Source of the DNA: Desulfobulbus sp. | Lineage (GTDB): Bacteria > Pseudomonadota > Gammaproteobacteria > Burkholderiales > Rhodocyclaceae | DNA length: 19,765 nt | Direction: 5' to 3' | Assembly: GCA_009782025.1 (NCBI GenBank) | Contig: WQUQ01000285.1 | Coordinates: 1 to 19,765, forward strand | Notes under the pieces: generated by a model | What the model was told of the DNA's origin: nothing | The model's input: the letters and a program-made list of their open reading frames with translations, nothing else | Database searches by the model: none | Position numbers and translations under genes: made by a program | In this document: positions 16,868 to 19,765 of the stretch, piece by piece | Position numbering within the stretch: position 1 is the stretch's first letter | How the letters are laid out: every line of letters begins with the position of its first letter

Positions 16868-18748
16868 TTAGCGCATGCCGATCAGAAAACGCCCCGGATT
16901 GACCGCATCGACCAGATCGCGCTCCAGCGGCAGCGGCTCGCCTTCCAGACGGTTGAGCAACAGATCGGCCATCAGCGCCGACCAGACGATGCCGCGCGAA
17001 CCGAAACCCTGCACGCACCACAGGCCGGGCAGCGTCGGCAGATGGCGCAGACGGCGGTTGGCGGCGGCCTCGGGCCGCGGCATGGCGCCGACGATGGGCA
17101 GGCGATCCGGCGACATCGGGCGAAAGCCGACCCGGCCGGTCAGCGCTGCCGGGTCGATGCCGGCGGCAAAATCGGGCAGGGTCAGGCGCAGGCGGGCGAG
17201 ATTGTCGGCGTGATCGGCGAGCCGCTCGCCGGCCTCGGCATCGTCGTAGGCCAGCGAGGCGCCGATCAGGCGCACGCCGTCGACCTCCGGCATGGCGTAG
17301 CCGATCTGGAACAGCACGGTATCGAGGGCCGGCTTGGCGCTCGCCGGCAGATGGCTGACCTGGCCGCGCGCGGCGCGCTGCGGCAGCCAGGCGAATGGGG
17401 CAAAACCCGGCGCGGCGACGCCGCTGGCCATGACCAGCACCGGCGCTTCGGCCAGCCGCCGGCCATCGGCAGCCAACGCCCGCCAGCCGCCGGCGTCATC
17501 CGCTTCCAGGCGGGCAACCGGGGTCGAGAAGCGGCAATCGATGCGTTCGGGAAAGGTCGCCAGCGCCGCCCGGCAAACCGACGGCGGTTGCACCCAGCCG
17601 GCGCCGGGAAACCACCAGCCGCCGTGCTTCACCGGCTGGCCGAGCCGCTGGCTGGCCGCAGCGCGGTCGAGATATTGCAGCACCCCGGGCGGCAGGCCCA
17701 ACTGCTCGACGGTGCGCCGCTGCTGCGCTTCGTGTTCGGCTTCGCGGGCCAGATGCAGCACGCCGCATGGCGACCAGCGCGCCGCCGGCAGCGTTTCGAG
17801 CAGGGCGCGAGTCGCCAGAAAACCGGCCCGCGTCAGGCGCGACAGGCGGTTGTCGTCGGCGCTGGGCAGCGGCCGCAACATGCCGGCCAGATTGCTGGAA
17901 GCGCCATCGCCAGCGGCCGCCGCCTGTTCCAGCACCGTCACCTGCCAACCGGCCGAGGCCAGCCGGTGCGCCGCCATACTGCCGGCAATGCCGGCGCCGA
18001 TCACGATGGCTCGCCGCTCGGCGGGCAGGGGGCGACGCTCCGGCCGGCGCGAGCGAAAACGGCCGGCCAGCATCTGCCGCTTGCCGGCGAAGCCGGGCCG
18101 TTTCTCCAGATCGAATTCGACCGCTTCCAGCGCGGCGCGTACCTCGCCGGCGACCGACCAGGTCGCCAGCGTGGCGCCCGGCGCGGCCATGCGGGCCAGA
18201 CCCCGGCACAGCGCCGGCGTCCACAGCGCCGGATTTTTGGCGGGCGAAAAACCGTCGAGATAAAAGGCATCGACCGAGGCGTCGATGTCGCCAAGCCGCG
18301 TTGCCGCATCGCCGAATAGCAGCGTCAGCGCCAGTTGGTCATCCGCGAAATAAAGGCGGTGCATCCCCGGCGTCAGCGGCGGCCAGCGCTGCTGCAACGG
18401 CCCGGCCAGCGCGGCGAATTCCGGCCAGGCGCGGTGGGCGACGGCGAGATCGGCGGCGCTGAAAGGATGCTTCTCGAGCGCAACGAAATGCAGCCGCCGG
18501 CAACGCCGCGGATCATCGCGCCAGGCTTGCCAGGTGGCGAGAAAATTCAGACCAAGGCCGAAGCCGGTTTCGAGAATGACGAAACGCTGGCGGCCTTGCC
18601 AGCGCGCCGGCAACGCATTGCCGCCGAGAAAAACATGACGCGCCTGCGCCGGCCCGCCGTGCGCCGAGTGATAGACATCGCCGAAAGCGGCGGAGAATGG
18701 CGTGCCGTCCGGGGTGAAGTCGAGGCGGGCGGGGGTGAGTTTGTCCAC
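16868..18748 (-). CDS. mnmC: Bifunctional tRNA-modifying enzyme MnmC (mnm5s2U34 synthesis)
   Basis: A 626-residue two-domain protein. The N-terminal methyltransferase (1 to about 240) has [20 protein letters not shown], the SAM loop [15 protein letters not shown] (59-73) and the [12 protein letters not shown] motif (165-176). The C-terminal FAD oxidoreductase starts at [17 protein letters not shown] (GxGxxG at 251-256) and ends with the [20 protein letters not shown] segment. The enzyme removes the carboxymethyl group of cmnm5(s2)U34 and then methylates the amine in tRNAs for Lys, Glu and Gln. The start is a GTG at 18748; the frame is open upstream to about 18836 but offers no ATG, GTG or TTG, and the family N-terminus begins here. 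No clear ribosome-binding site. Both domains look intact. Confidence 0.94.
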   Translation of the reverse strand: MDKLTPARLDFTPDGTPFSAAFGDVYHSAHGGPAQARHVFLGGNALPARWQGRQRFVILETGFGLGLNFLATWQAWRDDPRRCRRLHFVALEKHPFSAADLAVAHRAWPEFAALAGPLQQRWPPLTPGMHRLYFADDQLALTLLFGDAATRLGDIDASVDAFYLDGFSPAKNPALWTPALCRGLARMAAPGATLATWSVAGEVRAALEAVEFDLEKRPGFAGKRQMLAGRFRSRRPERRPLPAERRAIVIGAGIAGSMAAHRLASAGWQVTVLEQAAAAGDGASSNLAGMLRPLPSADDNRLSRLTRAGFLATRALLETLPAARWSPCGVLHLAREAEHEAQQRRTVEQLGLPPGVLQYLDRAAASQRLGQPVKHGGWWFPGAGWVQPPSVCRAALATFPERIDCRFSTPVARLEADDAGGWRALAADGRRLAEAPVLVMASGVAAPGFAPFAWLPQRAARGQVSHLPASAKPALDTVLFQIGYAMPEVDGVRLIGASLAYDDAEAGERLADHADNLARLRLTLPDFAAGIDPAALTGRVGFRPMSPDRLPIVGAMPRPEAAANRRLRHLPTLPGLWCVQGFGSRGIVWSALMADLLLNRLEGEPLPLERDLVDAVNPGRFLIGMR

Positions 18749-18856
18749 GATGCGGTTGCCGTAATCGCCCCGATTGCGCGCAGGCTGCTTGCTGCCCTGT
18801 CTGGCGCTGTGCGACCATGAAATATGAGCATTTTAAGCAGGTTCTGACGGATGCAT
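18749..18856. other. Intergenic region between mnmC and the IS scar
   Basis: About 108 bases. It holds the region upstream of mnmC and an AT-rich stretch (18818-18840). I see no convincing promoter pair, hairpin or gene. Confidence 0.5.
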
Positions 18857-19240
18857 CAGGGCGATCGCATGAAATTCATGTCAACCCAAGCAATTGAGCG
18901 CGGTAGGGATCGGAAGTCGCGGCGATGAGGCGTCGTGCCTTGATGCCACTCTTTCGTGGAATGGGGTCAAGGCGGATGAGGTTCAGTGTCATGTGCTTGA
19001 GGACGGCCAGGTTGTGGGCGGCATGGCCGGTACGAGCACGCATCTGATCATCGGCGAAGACAACGTTCATGCACCAGTGCAGGCGGTTTTCGACACTCCA
19101 GTGCGCGCGGATCGCCCGCAAGAGGCGATCCGCATCGGGGGCGAGGCTCGAAAGATAGTAGCGATGCTCAAGTGTCGTCTTGCCCTTGATCTCGCGCTGT
19201 GACTCGATCACCGCGAAGGAGTTCAGATCTGACCGGATAC
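18857..19240 (-). mobile_element. ISAs1-family insertion sequence, 3' fragment
   Basis: The element end is placed at 18857, where CAGGGCGATCGCATG begins; terminal sequences of this form are what I remember for ISAs1-type elements, so this is family knowledge rather than proof. The other end is missing: homology stops near 19235-19240 where IS630-type sequence begins. No target duplication can be judged. Confidence 0.7.
18876..19240 (-). pseudogene. ISAs1-type transposase, C-terminal fragment
   Basis: About 120 residues, from SDLNSFAVIESQREIKGKTT to the natural C-terminus. RYYLSSLAPDADRLLRAIRAHWSVENRLHWCMNVVFADDQ with GHAAHNLAVLKHMTLNLIR is the conserved end of the ISAs1 DDE transposase and includes the third catalytic acid (E in SVENRLHW). 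The N-terminal two thirds, with the two catalytic aspartates, are absent. The open frame runs up to 19283, but the first 14 or so residues are out-of-frame sequence from the adjoining IS630-type fragment. Not functional. Confidence 0.85.
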
Positions 19241-19251
19241 TACTCATCAAG

Positions 19252-19660
19252 TCATGCCTTGACCGCTTCGGGGTGTTGTTCATACGCCCGCTTGATCGGC
19301 CTTTGCGGGGTGAAGCCCCAATGCTTGAGATACTCGCCCATGGTGCGGATCGGCAAGTCGATACCGAACTCCTGCTGCATCAAGAGCAACACCGCTCCCC
19401 GCGTCCAGAGCGCAAACGAGAGCTTCAACTGCTCTGGTCGGTTCTTGCAGATCAGCCGCTGGATGTGCAACTCCTGCTCGGCCGACAGGCGCCGCTGCTC
19501 TCCTGGTGCGCGCCCTGTCGGCTTGGGCGTCAGGGCTTGAAGGTTTCCCGCCTTGACCGCCCTGCGTACCGTACCCTGCGCTATGCCCAGCGCCATCGCA
19601 ATGTCTTTGATCGCCATGCTGCGCCGGTGCAACCGCACCGCCTGCTTGCGCCCGTCTGTC
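19252..19660 (-). pseudogene. IS630-type transposase, N-terminal fragment
   Basis: About 135 residues: GRKQAVRLHRRSMAIKDIAMALGIAQGTVRRAVKAG (helix-turn-helix), then LSAEQELHIQRLICKNRPEQLKLSFALWTRGAVLLLMQQEFGIDL and MGEYLKHWGFTPQRPIKRAYEQHPEAVKA, the second DNA-binding region of IS630-family transposases. The protein stops right after the HPEAV(K/Q)A segment, before the catalytic DDE domain, at the join with the ISAs1-type fragment. The 5' end is also short: a stop codon lies only about ten codons above the helix-turn-helix and the family's usual N-terminus and terminal repeat are not seen. A GTG at 19638 is the first in-frame start. Not functional. Confidence 0.85.
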
Positions 19661-19671
19661 CATCCGCTTCC

Positions 19672-19765
19672 CTAGGCGCGGCGCAGGTAGTAGCGGGTCA
19701 GTTCGTAATCGGCGGTATGCTCCAGCAGCGCTGCCGGCAACAGCAGGCAATGCCGGCCATCGACC
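19672..19765 (-). CDS. 3' end of an unidentified gene, possibly truncated by the IS scar
   Basis: The minus strand is open from the window edge to a TAG at 19672-19674 and encodes VDGRHCLLLPAALLEHTADY followed by ELTRYYLRRA. Codon choice resembles the neighbouring chromosomal genes. I do not recognise the protein. The stop codon lies inside a CTAG, the known target sequence of IS630, at the boundary with IS630-type sequence, so the natural C-terminus may have been lost. Too little is visible to name it, and a non-coding reading cannot be excluded. Confidence 0.45.
   Translation of the reverse strand, partial: VDGRHCLLLPAALLEHTADYELTRYYLRRA

Noticed and set aside
19241..19283. N-terminal start of the ISAs1-type fragment (MNNTPKRSRHDLM)
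   Set aside because: These residues come from the adjoining IS630-type sequence read in another frame, so they are not a genuine N-terminus.

Overview
The window is GC-rich chromosomal DNA of a proteobacterium, most likely a betaproteobacterium of the Rhodocyclales type. The evidence is the cbb3 oxidase genes with an FNR-type site, murJ, a class II-like MnmC, MetY, and protein sequences that read like Azonexus/Dechloromonas relatives. This placement is inference; no 16S gene is present.

Left part (1-3892, all leftward): the 5' end of ccoN (cbb3 cytochrome oxidase subunit I) behind an FNR/ANR-type box and the terminator of the preceding unit; then ccoS and ccoI (maturation protein and copper P-type ATPase), overlapping by one base; then a type II 3-hydroxyacyl-CoA dehydrogenase of the SDR family with its own UUCG-loop terminator. 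Centre-left (3960-6580): tRNA-Thr(CGU) leftward with a good promoter, then rightward murJ (lipid II flippase), a PEBP/YbhB-like protein and a small two-helix membrane protein, packed as an operon.

Centre (6589-14428): the most interesting region. A leftward operon encodes a periplasmic adaptor, an RND permease, a sulfide:quinone oxidoreductase-like flavoprotein with all three SQR cysteines, a DUF2892 (YgaP-type) membrane protein and a TolC-type outer membrane channel. A divergent arsR-type regulator gene faces it. The intergenic region holds two good sigma-70-like promoters face to face with overlapping -10 hexamers, and each promoter has an inverted repeat in its -35/-10 spacer. I read the cluster as a sulfide- or persulfide-responsive unit that couples sulfide oxidation to tripartite efflux. 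The genes, promoters and repeats are seen; the sulfide signal and exported substrate are inference.

Right part (14429-19765): a 102-bp intergenic element with imperfect 16-bp inverted ends, a bidirectional terminator, then leftward metY (sulfide-using homocysteine synthase), an unrecognised 274-aa protein and mnmC (tRNA wobble-uridine modification). The end is a scar of two broken insertion sequences (ISAs1-type 3' fragment joined to an IS630-type fragment) next to the truncated 3' end of an unidentified gene that runs off the window.
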